Assembly: GCF_000368585.1 (NCBI RefSeq)
Contig: NZ_KB849557.1
Coordinates: forward strand, 601,615 to 665,614
Source: Acinetobacter venetianus RAG-1 = CIP 110063
Lineage (GTDB): Bacteria; Pseudomonadota; Gammaproteobacteria; Pseudomonadales; Moraxellaceae
Direction of reading: 5' to 3'
Length of the DNA stretch: 64,000 nucleotides
The position numbers were made by a program, and so were the translations under genes. Below are positions 44,461-53,616 of the stretch, in pieces. Under the pieces are notes generated by a model. It was not told where the DNA came from. It searched no databases and saw only the letters and a program-made list of their open reading frames with translations. Position 1 is the first letter of the stretch, and each line of letters begins with the position of its first letter.

Positions 44461-46338
44461 TTAAATTTCAATTTGGCTACCTAATTCCACCACACGATTG
44501 GTTGGAATTTGATAAAAGTCACTCACAGGGCTGGTATTACGCTGCATCGAAATGAATAGACGCTCACGCCATGGAGACATCCCATCACCAACACTATGCA
44601 CAATACGATCACGCGAGATAAAGAAGCTGATTTGCATTAAATCATATTCAAAGCCCAATAATTCATAAGCTTGAACCAACGCACGTGGCACATTAGGCTC
44701 ATCTTTAAAACCATAAAAGATTTTTATACGATAAAAAGCACCGTCCAAAGTCTCGACGCTGACACGTTCTTCTTGCGGAACAAAAGGGACATCTTCGATC
44801 ACCACAGTGACTAAAATATTGCGTTCATGCAGCACTTTATTGTGCTTAATATTATGCAACATCGCATGAGGAACTACATTCGGCGTGCCTGTTAAGAAGA
44901 CCGCATCGCCTGGTACACGCAGTACATTGTCACCCAAGCTTCTGACAAACAGATCCAATGAAAGCGTATCTTGTTCAAGTTTGGCAAATGTAAGCTCTCG
45001 ACCGCGCTTCCAAGTCATCAGAATCATGATGGCAATACCGCCGATCAATAATGGCACCCAACCACCAGAGAACATTTTTAATGATGCCGCAGCCACTAAA
45101 ATAGACTCTAAAACAAAGAACGGAATAATCAAAAGCAGAACTTTTGGTAAGCTCCATTTCCAAGCATAGTAGATAAAAATCGAGACTAAAATCGTGTCAC
45201 ATAGCATGGTCAACGTAACAGCGAGACCGTATGCACTTGCCAAGTTTGAGCTGGTTTGGAAAATTAAAATGAGGATAACAATTGCCACAAGCAACAACCA
45301 ATTCAAGAAAGGTACATAGATCTGCCCCTCTTCTGAATCCGAAGTGTGTTTAATACTAAGTCGTGGTAAATATCCTAATTGAATCGCTTGACGTGCTAAG
45401 GAGAAAACGCCTGAAATCACCGCTTGAGATGCAATCACTGCCGCCATCGTTGCCAAAATGATCATTGGATAAAGTGCCCAACTTGGAACGAGTAGATAGA
45501 ACGGATTTTCAATCGCACTCGGATCACGTAGCAATAACGCGCCTTGCCCTGCATAATTAAGCACTAAACAAGGAAGCACCACACTAAACCAGCCTAGTCG
45601 AATCGGCGCTGGCCCAAAATGTCCCATATCAGCATAAAGCGCTTCACCGCCTGTTACTGTTAAGACCACCGCTCCCATAATGAAGAAAGACATAACAGGA
45701 TGAGTGAAAATAAACTGAATCGCCCAATGTGGACTCACCATTCCAAGGACTAAAGGTGTTTGTACAACACTGACAACTCCCCAAATCCCGAGTGACATAA
45801 ACCACAATAACGTGATCGGACCAAAGAATTTACCAACAAATGCAGTTCCATGTTTCTGCATCAAAAACAAGGTTGTCACGATAACAATCGCAATCGGTAC
45901 AATAAACGGGTCCAACACATTGGTTGCAATCGAAAGACCTTCAACCGCCGACAAAACAGAGATTGCTGGGGTAATGATCCCGTCACCAAAAAAGAGTGAT
46001 GCACCAATAAAACCAATTGCGATCAGATAGATCTTTTTACTATCCGATATTTTTGCTTTTCGTAGATTCAGGGCCAATAAAGCCATGATCCCACCTTCGC
46101 CATTATTATCAGCACGCATAACGATTGCGATGTATTTGATACTAATGATCAGCATCAAACACCAAAAGATAATGGACAAGATACCCAAAACGTTTTCAGG
46201 TTGAATCCCTAATCCATGTGCTGCATGGAAAGATTCTTTCAACGCATAGAGAGGACTTGTTCCAATGTCTCCAAAGACCACCCCTAATGCTGCCAATGCC
46301 GTGGCAGGCAATGCTGCTTTTTTTGCAGTATTTTGCAT
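44461..46338 (-). CDS. kup: Low-affinity potassium transporter Kup
   Basis: A 625-residue KUP/HAK transporter. The N-terminal [21 protein letters not shown] is the family hallmark, followed by about twelve helices ([51 protein letters not shown]) and a C-terminal cytosolic domain of about 150 residues. It imports K+ with protons, and Cs+ by side specificity. Single gene, divergent from tRNA-Ser. Confidence 0.94.
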   Translation of the reverse strand: MQNTAKKAALPATALAALGVVFGDIGTSPLYALKESFHAAHGLGIQPENVLGILSIIFWCLMLIISIKYIAIVMRADNNGEGGIMALLALNLRKAKISDSKKIYLIAIGFIGASLFFGDGIITPAISVLSAVEGLSIATNVLDPFIVPIAIVIVTTLFLMQKHGTAFVGKFFGPITLLWFMSLGIWGVVSVVQTPLVLGMVSPHWAIQFIFTHPVMSFFIMGAVVLTVTGGEALYADMGHFGPAPIRLGWFSVVLPCLVLNYAGQGALLLRDPSAIENPFYLLVPSWALYPMIILATMAAVIASQAVISGVFSLARQAIQLGYLPRLSIKHTSDSEEGQIYVPFLNWLLLVAIVILILIFQTSSNLASAYGLAVTLTMLCDTILVSIFIYYAWKWSLPKVLLLIIPFFVLESILVAAASLKMFSGGWVPLLIGGIAIMILMTWKRGRELTFAKLEQDTLSLDLFVRSLGDNVLRVPGDAVFLTGTPNVVPHAMLHNIKHNKVLHERNILVTVVIEDVPFVPQEERVSVETLDGAFYRIKIFYGFKDEPNVPRALVQAYELLGFEYDLMQISFFISRDRIVHSVGDGMSPWRERLFISMQRNTSPVSDFYQIPTNRVVELGSQIEI

Positions 46339-46461
46339 ATATTGTCTTCAATACAGAACATTACATGTCGCAATCTTAACATTAGCCAAAAAGTTTTTGT
46401 GCAAATCTGTTCGACGACAACTTGGCAGCCTGCTTTTTTTTCGTTACTATCGCACCCCATT

Positions 46462-46552
46462 GGTGAGGTGTCCGAGTGGCTGAAGGAGCACGCCTGGAAA
46501 GTGTGTAAACGTTTATAGCGTTTCGAGGGTTCGAATCCCTCTCTCACCGCCA
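46462..46552 (+). tRNA. tRNA-Ser(GGA)
   Basis: A 91-base class II tRNA with a long variable arm and encoded CCA. Anticodon loop CTGGAAA gives GGA. The acceptor stem GGTGAGG/TCTCACC pairs with one G-T. A terminator follows 35 bp downstream. Confidence 0.95.
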
Positions 46553-46584
46553 AATTTAATTTCAATGATGTCTCATAGAGTCCG

Positions 46585-46618
46585 AAAAGCTTAAATCCAA
46601 AGGGTTTAGGCTTTTTTT
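46585..46618 (+). terminator. Terminator of tRNA-Ser
   Basis: Stem AAGCTTAAATCC/GGGTTTAGGCTT (imperfect) followed by TTTTTTAT. Confidence 0.75.
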
Positions 46619-46662
46619 ATTGCTTTATGCTTTCCAATAATGACTATTGAATCATACGATAG

Positions 46663-46714
46663 TTGGGGGTATAACTAGGGGTAAAATAATTTACCCTCAT
46701 TTTTATACCCCCAA
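46663..46714. repeat. Nested GGGGGTA repeats downstream of tRNA-Ser
   Basis: Perfect 11-bp outer arms TTGGGGGTATA (46663-46673) and TATACCCCCAA (46704-46714) enclose an inner pair GGGTAAA (46679-46685)/TTTACCC (46690-46696). The GGGGTA unit thus occurs four times, twice in each direction, within 52 bp. This resembles integrase arm-site repeats found next to tRNA-integrated islands, but no integrase is present in the window. Confidence 0.55.
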
Positions 46715-46765
46715 ACTTTTTACAAGTGACGTAAAAGAATAAAATTTGAAAAAAATAAGTTATAT

Positions 46766-47383
46766 TTATTTTGCAGGCTGACCCCATTGATTTCGTTCTG
46801 GCTTTGTTTCACTGACCATCCAAATAAGGAGAGGAATAAGACCAATAATCGTAAATGCAATTAACACCCACCATCCTGAACGATCAACGTCATGTAAACG
46901 TCGAACACCCACAGCAAGACCTGGTAAAAAGAATGCCAAAGAGACTAGCCCAGAGATCGCATCTATTCCGCTATCACTTATTCCAATTATGCCGAAGACA
47001 ACACCTAGAATAAAACCAACTAATATTTGAAACAGATAAAAGTACCAATATTCTTTTCTACGCGCACGACCTGAAAAATTGACATAATTTCTTAGACATT
47101 TCATTGCCCAATCAAAAAAACCATAATTTTCTTCTTCATCAAGTTGGCTATTAGTTTGCACTTTAGAAGATAACTTCTCTCTTGCGGTCTGCTGCGAAAA
47201 ACTCACTAAATAGATCGCCGTTGCCTGCCCTAATTCATTCACGACAAAATCAACTTGTAAATCTCGTGCAGGTGCCAATTGCTCTTTCCATTCAGAACCA
47301 AAGAAGCTATAGCGTTTTCCATCCTCTCCTGAAATTGCACCTTCATCAAGCTGCGCGTTAAAAGTTAATACTGTACCTTTCAT
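46766..47383 (-). CDS. DUF805 membrane protein with OB/cold-shock-like N-terminus
   Basis: A 205-residue protein. Residues 1-65 resemble a cold-shock/OB fold (MKGTVLTFNAQLDEGAISGE, RYSFFGSEW), followed by a linker with Ser/Glu and a DUF805 membrane domain from about residue 95 (FSGRARRKEYWYFYLFQILVGF, VGVRRLHDVDRSGWWVLIAF), including the RRLHDxxRSGWW hallmark. Four helices. Fusion of a nucleic-acid-binding-like domain to a membrane domain parallels the cold-shock/DUF1294 protein at 37036. Function unknown. Single gene. Confidence 0.82.
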   Translation of the reverse strand: MKGTVLTFNAQLDEGAISGEDGKRYSFFGSEWKEQLAPARDLQVDFVVNELGQATAIYLVSFSQQTAREKLSSKVQTNSQLDEEENYGFFDWAMKCLRNYVNFSGRARRKEYWYFYLFQILVGFILGVVFGIIGISDSGIDAISGLVSLAFFLPGLAVGVRRLHDVDRSGWWVLIAFTIIGLIPLLIWMVSETKPERNQWGQPAK

Positions 47384-47695
47384 TATATATTACCTATTGA
47401 TATTCAAATTTATAGTTAGGATTCAGAATATTAATCGACTTAATAATATATAAAAAGAAATTTCAGACAGTTCTGTCTAGTACTATAAGAATTAGATGAA
47501 TTTGAGGGAGCTGATTATCAACGCCTTCCAGCAACAGACTATTGAATTACAGGTGAAATCATTGACTCTTATGTATATGCACTCATGAAAAAATAATTGA
47601 GATTGGCGAAAATCTAGCATTTAAATTAAATTTATCTGTTTGCTCATTTTTTCGCTTGTATTTTTAATTAGATTCTGTAAAATTCTCGCCACGTT
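47384..47695. other. Intergenic region between DUF805 gene and tRNA-Thr
   Basis: No intact gene. Around 47510-47600 a short stretch has higher GC and coding-like composition, with two reading frames open for about 25-30 codons, but it matches nothing I recognise. The promoters for the DUF805 gene and for tRNA-Thr must lie here. Confidence 0.35.
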
Positions 47696-47771
<76 letters not shown>

Positions 47772-47775
47772 TTTC

Positions 47776-48192
47776 CTACCTTTTCTTCATCATTTCTTCA
47801 AAGTGCGAAATATTTGGATTTAACACATCCCATTCATTTGCATGACTGACAAAAATCTCTGCTTTCGGTTGATACATATTTGGATCATCGAGTGTTCCTG
47901 CACGTATAGAAATCATATCTGGTACAAGCTCCGGCAAGCCAAACATCTGTGAACCGCAGTTTGGGCAAAAAGCGCGGCGTATGGATTTTCCAGATGAACC
48001 TAAAGATTCAAAATAGTGTAATTCGCCTTGAATATTGAGTTCAGATTGCTGAAAAAAAGCAATCGGCGCATAGCCTCCACCTGTAGCTTTCTGACAGTCT
48101 CGACAATGACAATTAAATTGATAACGTGGTTCTACATCCGCAGAATAAGTCACAGCCCCACATAGGCAAGACCCTTTATATTGATTTGGCAT
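47776..48192 (-). CDS. GFA-family (glutathione-dependent formaldehyde-activating-like) zinc protein
   Basis: A 138-residue protein with the GFA/CENP-V zinc ligands: GSCLCGAVTY (C-x-C), NCHCRDCQKATGG (C-x-C-x2-C) and RAFCPNCGSQMF (C-x2-C). The fold binds two zinc ions and sits in many proteins of unknown substrate; only some act on S-hydroxymethylglutathione. It starts 7 bp after the stop of the methyltransferase gene on the same strand, so it is probably the last gene of that group. Confidence 0.88.
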   Translation of the reverse strand: MPNQYKGSCLCGAVTYSADVEPRYQFNCHCRDCQKATGGGYAPIAFFQQSELNIQGELHYFESLGSSGKSIRRAFCPNCGSQMFGLPELVPDMISIRAGTLDDPNMYQPKAEIFVSHANEWDVLNPNISHFEEMMKKR

Positions 48193-48199
48193 TTTATAT

Positions 48200-49027
48200 T
48201 CACTTTTTAACTGTACTTACTTGAATATAGCGTACTAAACCATCTTGATAGAGTTTTCGACACAACTTGGCAGTCATCTCTATTTTTAATTGAGCAAAGT
48301 CGAAAGCTTTTTTTTGTATTTCTCTTGTTTCGATATATCGAGCAAATCCATCAAACACAGGCTTTGAAAAATCCTGAATTTCAATTTCAGTAAAGCCATG
48401 TTCTACTAACGCATGGCTAAGTTGCTGCTCGTTCATCATATGCTGCCATTTCACATCGGCAGCTTTTAATAAATATTGATAACGTTGCTTCTGTGCATAA
48501 CTACAACTTTGCCAAAGATCAGCCCAAACTAAATAGTGAAAAGCTAAACGTCCTTTTGAATTCAAAATAGAATGTGTGGAACTAAGAAATGAATTCAAAT
48601 TGCTGTGATATGCAGCATCAATACAAATCACGGCATCAAATGAATTTAAAAAATTGATTTGTTTTAAATTCAAAAATGAACCGCAATATATGGCAACTTG
48701 CGGCAATTGTTTTTGAATTCGTTTTACACAGTCGGATTGCAGCTCGACAGCCGTAAGATTTTCGATTTGATAATGTTGTAACCAACGCAATAGGCTGGCA
48801 CCTTGTCCACAACCTAAATCTAAAACGCGATCGGATTTTTTGAGTTGAATTGAACCCGCGATTTGATCAGCTAAATGCTGACAAGCGAGAGGATAATCAT
48901 GATATTGATTATGCCAATATCCGAGATTACTCCAAGCAAGCACGGCATCATCACCTAGTCGTTTAGCATCAATTGCATATTTATGCCCAATAACTTTTTC
49001 GATCAATGCCTGCTTGAAGTTGGCCAT
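48200..49027 (-). CDS. Class I SAM-dependent methyltransferase
   Basis: A 275-residue methyltransferase starting at ATG 49027 (MANFKQALIEK). Motif I is VLDLGCGQGASLL, motif II region TAVELQSDC, motif III CIDAAYHS. The N-terminal half (YHDYPLACQHLADQ) and the size resemble Coq5/Cfa-type small-molecule or lipid methyltransferases. It starts one base after the stop codon of the FAD oxidoreductase gene, so it is translationally linked; that combination recalls operons in which an FAD oxidoreductase precedes a cyclopropane-fatty-acid synthase-type enzyme. The substrate is unknown. Confidence 0.78.
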   Translation of the reverse strand: MANFKQALIEKVIGHKYAIDAKRLGDDAVLAWSNLGYWHNQYHDYPLACQHLADQIAGSIQLKKSDRVLDLGCGQGASLLRWLQHYQIENLTAVELQSDCVKRIQKQLPQVAIYCGSFLNLKQINFLNSFDAVICIDAAYHSNLNSFLSSTHSILNSKGRLAFHYLVWADLWQSCSYAQKQRYQYLLKAADVKWQHMMNEQQLSHALVEHGFTEIEIQDFSKPVFDGFARYIETREIQKKAFDFAQLKIEMTAKLCRKLYQDGLVRYIQVSTVKK

Positions 49028-49028
49028 T

Positions 49029-50327
49029 TTAGTAGCCGAGTTCTGGTGCAACTTTCACTTTGGGTTTTAAACCAACAAACGGCGACGGCGCACCTAAAAT
49101 CTCAGAAATATGCATTGCTGAGGTCACGGCTGATTCTAAAATTGGCAAACCATCACATGACCACGAACCACAATAGAATACTTTACGGTCTTGTTCTAAA
49201 TGGCGCTGCTGGATTTGTTTATTTAAAGCTACCGTCTCAGAATCCACAACTGCACGTGTGAGTTTGACTCTGGAAATAACTTTTTTCGGATCAATATCAA
49301 TCACTGGGCACCATGTTTGGAATACGGCATTTTTACCAACCAAACTTGGCTCGATAGCATTAATCCATACCGTGAATTGTTGACGGATAAATTTACGATC
49401 CATCATGTAGCTCAACACAGCCCAATCTTTACGGCGTGGAGGCATCACCACTGGATCGGTATGAATCACCAAATCGCCCTCTTCAAATCTAAACTTTCTC
49501 AATAAAGCCAGATCCTCAGTGAACTGTGGTTGCTTCAAGAAATTTTCAATCACAGGGGTTGGTGTTGCAATCACAACACGGTCAAATAGTTTTTTCTCAC
49601 CTTGACCATTTTCGACCAAGACTTTATCACCTTGTTCTTCAACATTTTTCACAGGAGAACCGCTGAAAATATGAATACCATCAATCAGACGATTTACCAG
49701 CGCAGGCGTTCCACCTTTCATTCGTAATAGTGCTTCACCTTCAGTGAGCTGACGAATGAACTCAAGCAAAGGCTTGGCTGGCCACTCACCAATGGTTTTT
49801 GGGTGACATGTGCAAATTGTATATAGCACAGGCATCACCGTACCATGCCAAAAAACTTCCTCAATATGATATTGATTCATGAATTCAGCGAGGGTGATGT
49901 CTTGATTTTCAGATTTAAAGAACTGATTCACCGCTGTTTTTAACTGCAACATGCCTTTGACTAAGCGCCAACCATATTGCTGGATACCTTTACGGTTATT
50001 GATAATTGGAAAATTACCGATACGGCTGCGTGAAGTCGTTAACCATGTATCTGTTTTATCTTCAAATAACCAACTGCAAGCCATAAATGTACGCACTGGA
50101 AAAGTTTCAATGCCCAAATAACTTGCCAAGCTTAAGGTATTTTTCCAAAGTTTCGGATTCATCACCCGCAATGGAGCATCAATTATGCCACCATCAAAAT
50201 CAATACTATGACTATCCATGCCCCGACCAGCGAGTGCTTCGAATATAGTAACTTTATGTCCTGCATCATGTAGGATTCTGGCGGCAGCGAGTCCTGCCAT
50301 TCCACTGCCAATAATTGCAATATCCAA
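49029..50327 (-). CDS. FAD-dependent oxidoreductase (amine-oxidase fold)
   Basis: A 432-residue flavoprotein. The dinucleotide motif is IAIIGSGMAGLAAARILHDAGHKVTIFEA (residues 3-31), and the C-terminal part FYCGSWSCDGLPILESAVTSA is the FAD-contact GxW...G-x-E-S-A element. It belongs to the NAD(P)/FAD group related to phytoene desaturases and to the predicted oxidoreductases that precede Cfa-type methyltransferases. Substrate unknown. The next gene (methyltransferase) follows with one base between, then a GFA gene: a three-gene operon. Confidence 0.82.
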   Translation of the reverse strand: MDIAIIGSGMAGLAAARILHDAGHKVTIFEALAGRGMDSHSIDFDGGIIDAPLRVMNPKLWKNTLSLASYLGIETFPVRTFMACSWLFEDKTDTWLTTSRSRIGNFPIINNRKGIQQYGWRLVKGMLQLKTAVNQFFKSENQDITLAEFMNQYHIEEVFWHGTVMPVLYTICTCHPKTIGEWPAKPLLEFIRQLTEGEALLRMKGGTPALVNRLIDGIHIFSGSPVKNVEEQGDKVLVENGQGEKKLFDRVVIATPTPVIENFLKQPQFTEDLALLRKFRFEEGDLVIHTDPVVMPPRRKDWAVLSYMMDRKFIRQQFTVWINAIEPSLVGKNAVFQTWCPVIDIDPKKVISRVKLTRAVVDSETVALNKQIQQRHLEQDRKVFYCGSWSCDGLPILESAVTSAMHISEILGAPSPFVGLKPKVKVAPELGY

Positions 50328-50766
50328 AATTTATGTCCCATCAGTTGATGATTTTTCTTGATTATGACTGATCCTTAACTCAAACGCCGTATTAAAAAAT
50401 ACCAGATTCAGCATTAAAGTCAGACTTTTGTCGTAATGGTGTTGTTCATTTATTGTTACATTTTAGAATACTGCATTTTTTAAGCTTAAGCACATGAAAA
50501 AATTAATTTTATTAGATTATTAATCACAAAAATATACAGAACATTCTTTATTTTTCCATTTTTGCGGCTTGAAAGGGTTTGCAAAGCAAAAAATTAGCGC
50601 TATTCTGATTAAACAAGAATGAGAAAGCAGTCACATAATAAACTGTACAATAATAAGTGACCTAATATTAAAAAAATCAATAGAGGACCTTATAGCGAAA
50701 GCCCATAACTCTAAAGGAGTTATGGGCTTTCTTATATTTATCAATGACTAAGTGGAATAATGAACA
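50328..50766. other. Intergenic region with candidate small RNA
   Basis: No ORF is visible in 440 bp between two minus-strand genes. It contains an AT-rich part that would hold the promoter of the oxidoreductase operon and, at 50579-50731, a promoter-like pair and a strong hairpin described separately. Confidence 0.45.
50613..50735 (+). ncRNA. Candidate small RNA
   Basis: A promoter-like pair TTGCAA (50579-50584) and TATTCT (50601-50606), 16 bp apart, would start a transcript near 50613. It would end at a perfect 15-bp stem (50697-50711 with 50717-50731, loop TAAAG) followed by TTATATTTAT. No ORF is present. The hairpin has a worse tail on the minus strand, so it is not an obvious terminator for the pirin gene. 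Existence as an RNA is a prediction. Confidence 0.35.
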
Positions 50767-51630
50767 TTAACTTTCCATCACACCAAACTTACCGTTATTG
50801 AAATCGTTGATTGCATCAATGATCTCAGCTTTGTTATTCATTACAAACGGACCATAACCTTCAATCGGCTCATTGAGTGGCTGACCTGTTAAAATCAAAA
50901 ACTTACTGTTTTGCGTCGCTGTCACAGTAAAATCAATATCTTCACGGCTCAAAACCACTAAACTTGGCGCTCCGATCACCTGCTCATTTAAAGTGACTTC
51001 GCCAGACAGTAGTACAAATAAAGTGGTATGCCCTTCTGTCACATAAAATGTATGAGTTTGCTCAGCACTTAATGTTCCATCCCAAACATTGACTGGACTG
51101 AATGTGGTTGCAGCGCCCGCTGTCTCTTGATATTGACCAGCAATAATACGTAACTCACTGCCCTGATCATCTAAAGCAATACGTTGTATCTGCTCGGACT
51201 CAATCGCTTGATATTTTGCTGGGGTCATTTTGGAATGCGTTGGCAAATTCACCCACAACTGCACCATTTCAAATAAACCACCTTGCTGTGCAAACTCTGG
51301 CGAATGAAATTCTTGATGCAAAATACCACCACCTGCGGTCATCCATTGCACATCACCTGCTTTGATCGTTCCGCCACCACCTGTCGAGTCTTTATGTGTG
51401 ACTTCACCTTGATAAGCAATCGTCACCGTTTCAAAACCACGGTGTGGATGTGAGCCTACGCCATGTTGTGCTTGAGTTGGCTCAAAGCGATACGGCGCTG
51501 CATAATCCAACAGTAAAAATGGACTGATGCTTTGACCTAAACGATCATAAGAAAATAGGTTATAGACAGGAAAACCATCTCCAACCCAATGCATATGTTT
51601 GTTTTGATAAATACCAACAATCTGTTTCAT
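50767..51630 (-). CDS. Pirin-family protein
   Basis: A 287-residue bicupin pirin. The metal-binding block of the first cupin is GVGSHPHRGFETVTIAYQGEVTHKDS with the His-x-His, then WMTAGGGILHQEF; the second cupin lies at about 180-260 (HTFYVTEGHTTLFVLLSGEV) and the C-terminal GYGPFVMNNKAEI is the usual closing motif. Bacterial pirins have quercetinase or regulatory roles. Divergent from the isochorismatase-like gene; the two may be corregulated by the LysR gene after it. Confidence 0.9.
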   Translation of the reverse strand: MKQIVGIYQNKHMHWVGDGFPVYNLFSYDRLGQSISPFLLLDYAAPYRFEPTQAQHGVGSHPHRGFETVTIAYQGEVTHKDSTGGGGTIKAGDVQWMTAGGGILHQEFHSPEFAQQGGLFEMVQLWVNLPTHSKMTPAKYQAIESEQIQRIALDDQGSELRIIAGQYQETAGAATTFSPVNVWDGTLSAEQTHTFYVTEGHTTLFVLLSGEVTLNEQVIGAPSLVVLSREDIDFTVTATQNSKFLILTGQPLNEPIEGYGPFVMNNKAEIIDAINDFNNGKFGVMES

Positions 51631-51914
51631 CTATGTACTCCTATAAGGTAGAAGCTTTGATCTTGAATTTCATTTTACGCTTGCAACGGTTCAGCTTATA
51701 GCCACAGGATCACAACACATTATTCTAGAAATAGGACAATCAATTTTTCTCTCACCCATTCAGCAATTTGATCAAGATCGTCCTATTTTTAGTATTGTTA
51801 ATCTCGTTTATTGATCTTCTGGCTCATGAAAATTTTCAATAGCATGCATCTACAAGGTGTTTCATCCGACTCATCTTTTTTTAGAAATAAATGCAAAAAC
51901 ATGAGGATAAAATC

Positions 51915-52541
51915 ATGAACCAAGACTATATTCGTTTAGATAAAAATAATGCCGCGGTGTTATTGGTTGATCACCAAACTGGTCTATTGTCCCTCGTTCG
52001 AGACATTGATCCTGATAAATTCAAAAACAATGTGTTGGCACTGGCTGATGCTGCGAAATATTTTAATCTACCAACCATTTTAACCACGAGCTTTGAGAAT
52101 GGTCCCAATGGCCCTCTTGTCCCAGAACTTAAAGACATGTTTCCTGATGCACCGTACATTGCTCGCCCTGGTCAAATCAATGCTTGGGATAATGAAGACT
52201 TCGTTCAAGCCGTTAAAGCGACTGGCAAAAAGCAACTCATCATCGCAGGTGTTGTGACCGAAGTATGTGTTGCTTTCCCAGCGTTATCAGCGCTTGCAGA
52301 AGAATTTGAAGTATTTGTCATCACAGATGCTTCAGGCACATTCAATGAACTCACCCGTGATGCAGCATGGGATCGTATGTCAAAAGCAGGTGCTCAATTG
52401 ATGACATGGTTTGGTATGGCATGTGAGCTACATCGTGATTGGCGTAATGATATTGAAGGTTTAGGTGCATTATTCTCAAATCATATTCCTGATTATCGCA
52501 ACCTGATCAATAGTTACAATCAAAATACCTCGCAAAAGTAA
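51915..52541 (+). CDS. Isochorismatase-family hydrolase (YcaC-like)
   Basis: A 208-residue cysteine hydrolase starting at ATG 51915, with GAGG upstream; the earlier ATG at 51891 has no site. The catalytic triad is visible: Asp19 in LLVDHQTG, a Lys in the 80-105 region, and Cys118 in VTEVCVAFPALS. It is closest in pattern to YcaC-type octameric hydrolases of unknown substrate. Divergent from pirin, followed by a LysR gene on the same strand 72 bp away. Confidence 0.83.
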   Translation: MNQDYIRLDKNNAAVLLVDHQTGLLSLVRDIDPDKFKNNVLALADAAKYFNLPTILTTSFENGPNGPLVPELKDMFPDAPYIARPGQINAWDNEDFVQAVKATGKKQLIIAGVVTEVCVAFPALSALAEEFEVFVITDASGTFNELTRDAAWDRMSKAGAQLMTWFGMACELHRDWRNDIEGLGALFSNHIPDYRNLINSYNQNTSQK

Positions 52542-52613
52542 ACTACTTGCACAATCAGCTCAAAATCGTTAATGCTATTTTGAGCTGATTACTCACGACA
52601 GGATTTATCGACC

Positions 52614-53543
52614 TTGATTAATTCATTTGATGATTTCTATTACTTTTATCTCGTTGTTAAACATGGCGGATTTAGTGCTGCAAGTGAGGCTGAAAATATC
52701 AGTAAATCAAAACTCAGCCGTCGAATTATTGATTTAGAAAATAAATTTAATGTCAGCCTAATACAACGCACAACACGGCATTTTAAGGTGACTGAATTAG
52801 GGCAAGAATTTTATGAAGAATGCTGCAAAGTCATTGCTCAAGTGGAATGTGCCGAAAATGTTTTATTAAAACAAAAGAGCGAGCCACAAGGTGTCGTAAA
52901 AATCAGTTGTCCGCCGCTGATGATGCATTTTCAAATTCGAAAAATTTTAAATCAGTTTCTTAAAGCCTATCCCAAAGTCGAAATTTCACTAGAGCTAACC
53001 AGTCGCCGAGTGGATATTTTGCATGATGATATTGATCTGGCAATCCGTACCAATTTCGAACCAAATGAAGATTCCAGTTTAATTGTTCGTGATGTAATTA
53101 AAACCGATCATTGTCTAGTTGCCGCACCTGAGTTGCTACAGGGACACATCATTTTGGACGCATCGGAATTACAAAATTATCCAAGTATCAGTTTGGGGAA
53201 TCAAAAGCAAAACTATCTTTGGCATCTGTGTAATACACGCACTGGTGAAACCATGGAGATTCCCTATCAGCCTCGAGTGAAAAGTAATGATTTGGCAGGA
53301 GTTTACTATGCGGTTGCCGATGGTTTAGGGATTGCCGATCTACCTTTTTTAACTGTAGAAGCTGACATTCGAAAAGGTCGACTCATTCATATTCTACCTG
53401 AATGGAAATCCAATATCGGAACCTTACAACTGGTTTATGGTTCAAGAAAAGGACAGCGATTAGTCGTGGAAAAATTGATTGAAACCTTGGTTGAGACCTT
53501 ACGACGCTTACCCGAAAGTCATAAAGGCTATCTCGCAACTTAA
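52614..53543 (+). CDS. LysR-family transcriptional regulator
   Basis: A 309-residue LysR regulator. HTH at residues 3-62 (FYYFYLVVKHGGFSAASEAENISKSKLSRRIIDLENKFNV), then the effector-binding domain (about 90-300). The start is TTG 52614, with AGGA ten bases upstream; no closer ATG exists. It follows the isochorismatase-like gene and probably controls it and the divergent pirin gene, a common pirin/YcaC/LysR arrangement. Effector unknown. Confidence 0.87.
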   Translation: MINSFDDFYYFYLVVKHGGFSAASEAENISKSKLSRRIIDLENKFNVSLIQRTTRHFKVTELGQEFYEECCKVIAQVECAENVLLKQKSEPQGVVKISCPPLMMHFQIRKILNQFLKAYPKVEISLELTSRRVDILHDDIDLAIRTNFEPNEDSSLIVRDVIKTDHCLVAAPELLQGHIILDASELQNYPSISLGNQKQNYLWHLCNTRTGETMEIPYQPRVKSNDLAGVYYAVADGLGIADLPFLTVEADIRKGRLIHILPEWKSNIGTLQLVYGSRKGQRLVVEKLIETLVETLRRLPESHKGYLAT

Positions 53544-53547
53544 AATA

Positions 53548-53580
53548 AAAAAACGGTCATGAATGGGCATGACCGTTTTA
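53548..53580. terminator. Bidirectional terminator
   Basis: Stem AAACGGTCATG/CATGACCGTTT with AATGGG loop, between the LysR gene and gabD; A-run and T-run on both sides. Confidence 0.88.
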
Positions 53581-53616
53581 ATAAAGCTGGGGTATGATCG
53601 CGGCTAGATCATCAGA

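Noticed and set aside
46284..46565. Minus-strand ORF of 93 codons
   Set aside because: It is antisense to tRNA-Ser and the kup start. Its VREGFEPSKRYKR part is a common tRNA-Ser artefact.
47510..47610. Possible gene remnant with coding-like composition
   Set aside because: Frames are short and broken by stops and no protein family could be recognised, so no gene is called.
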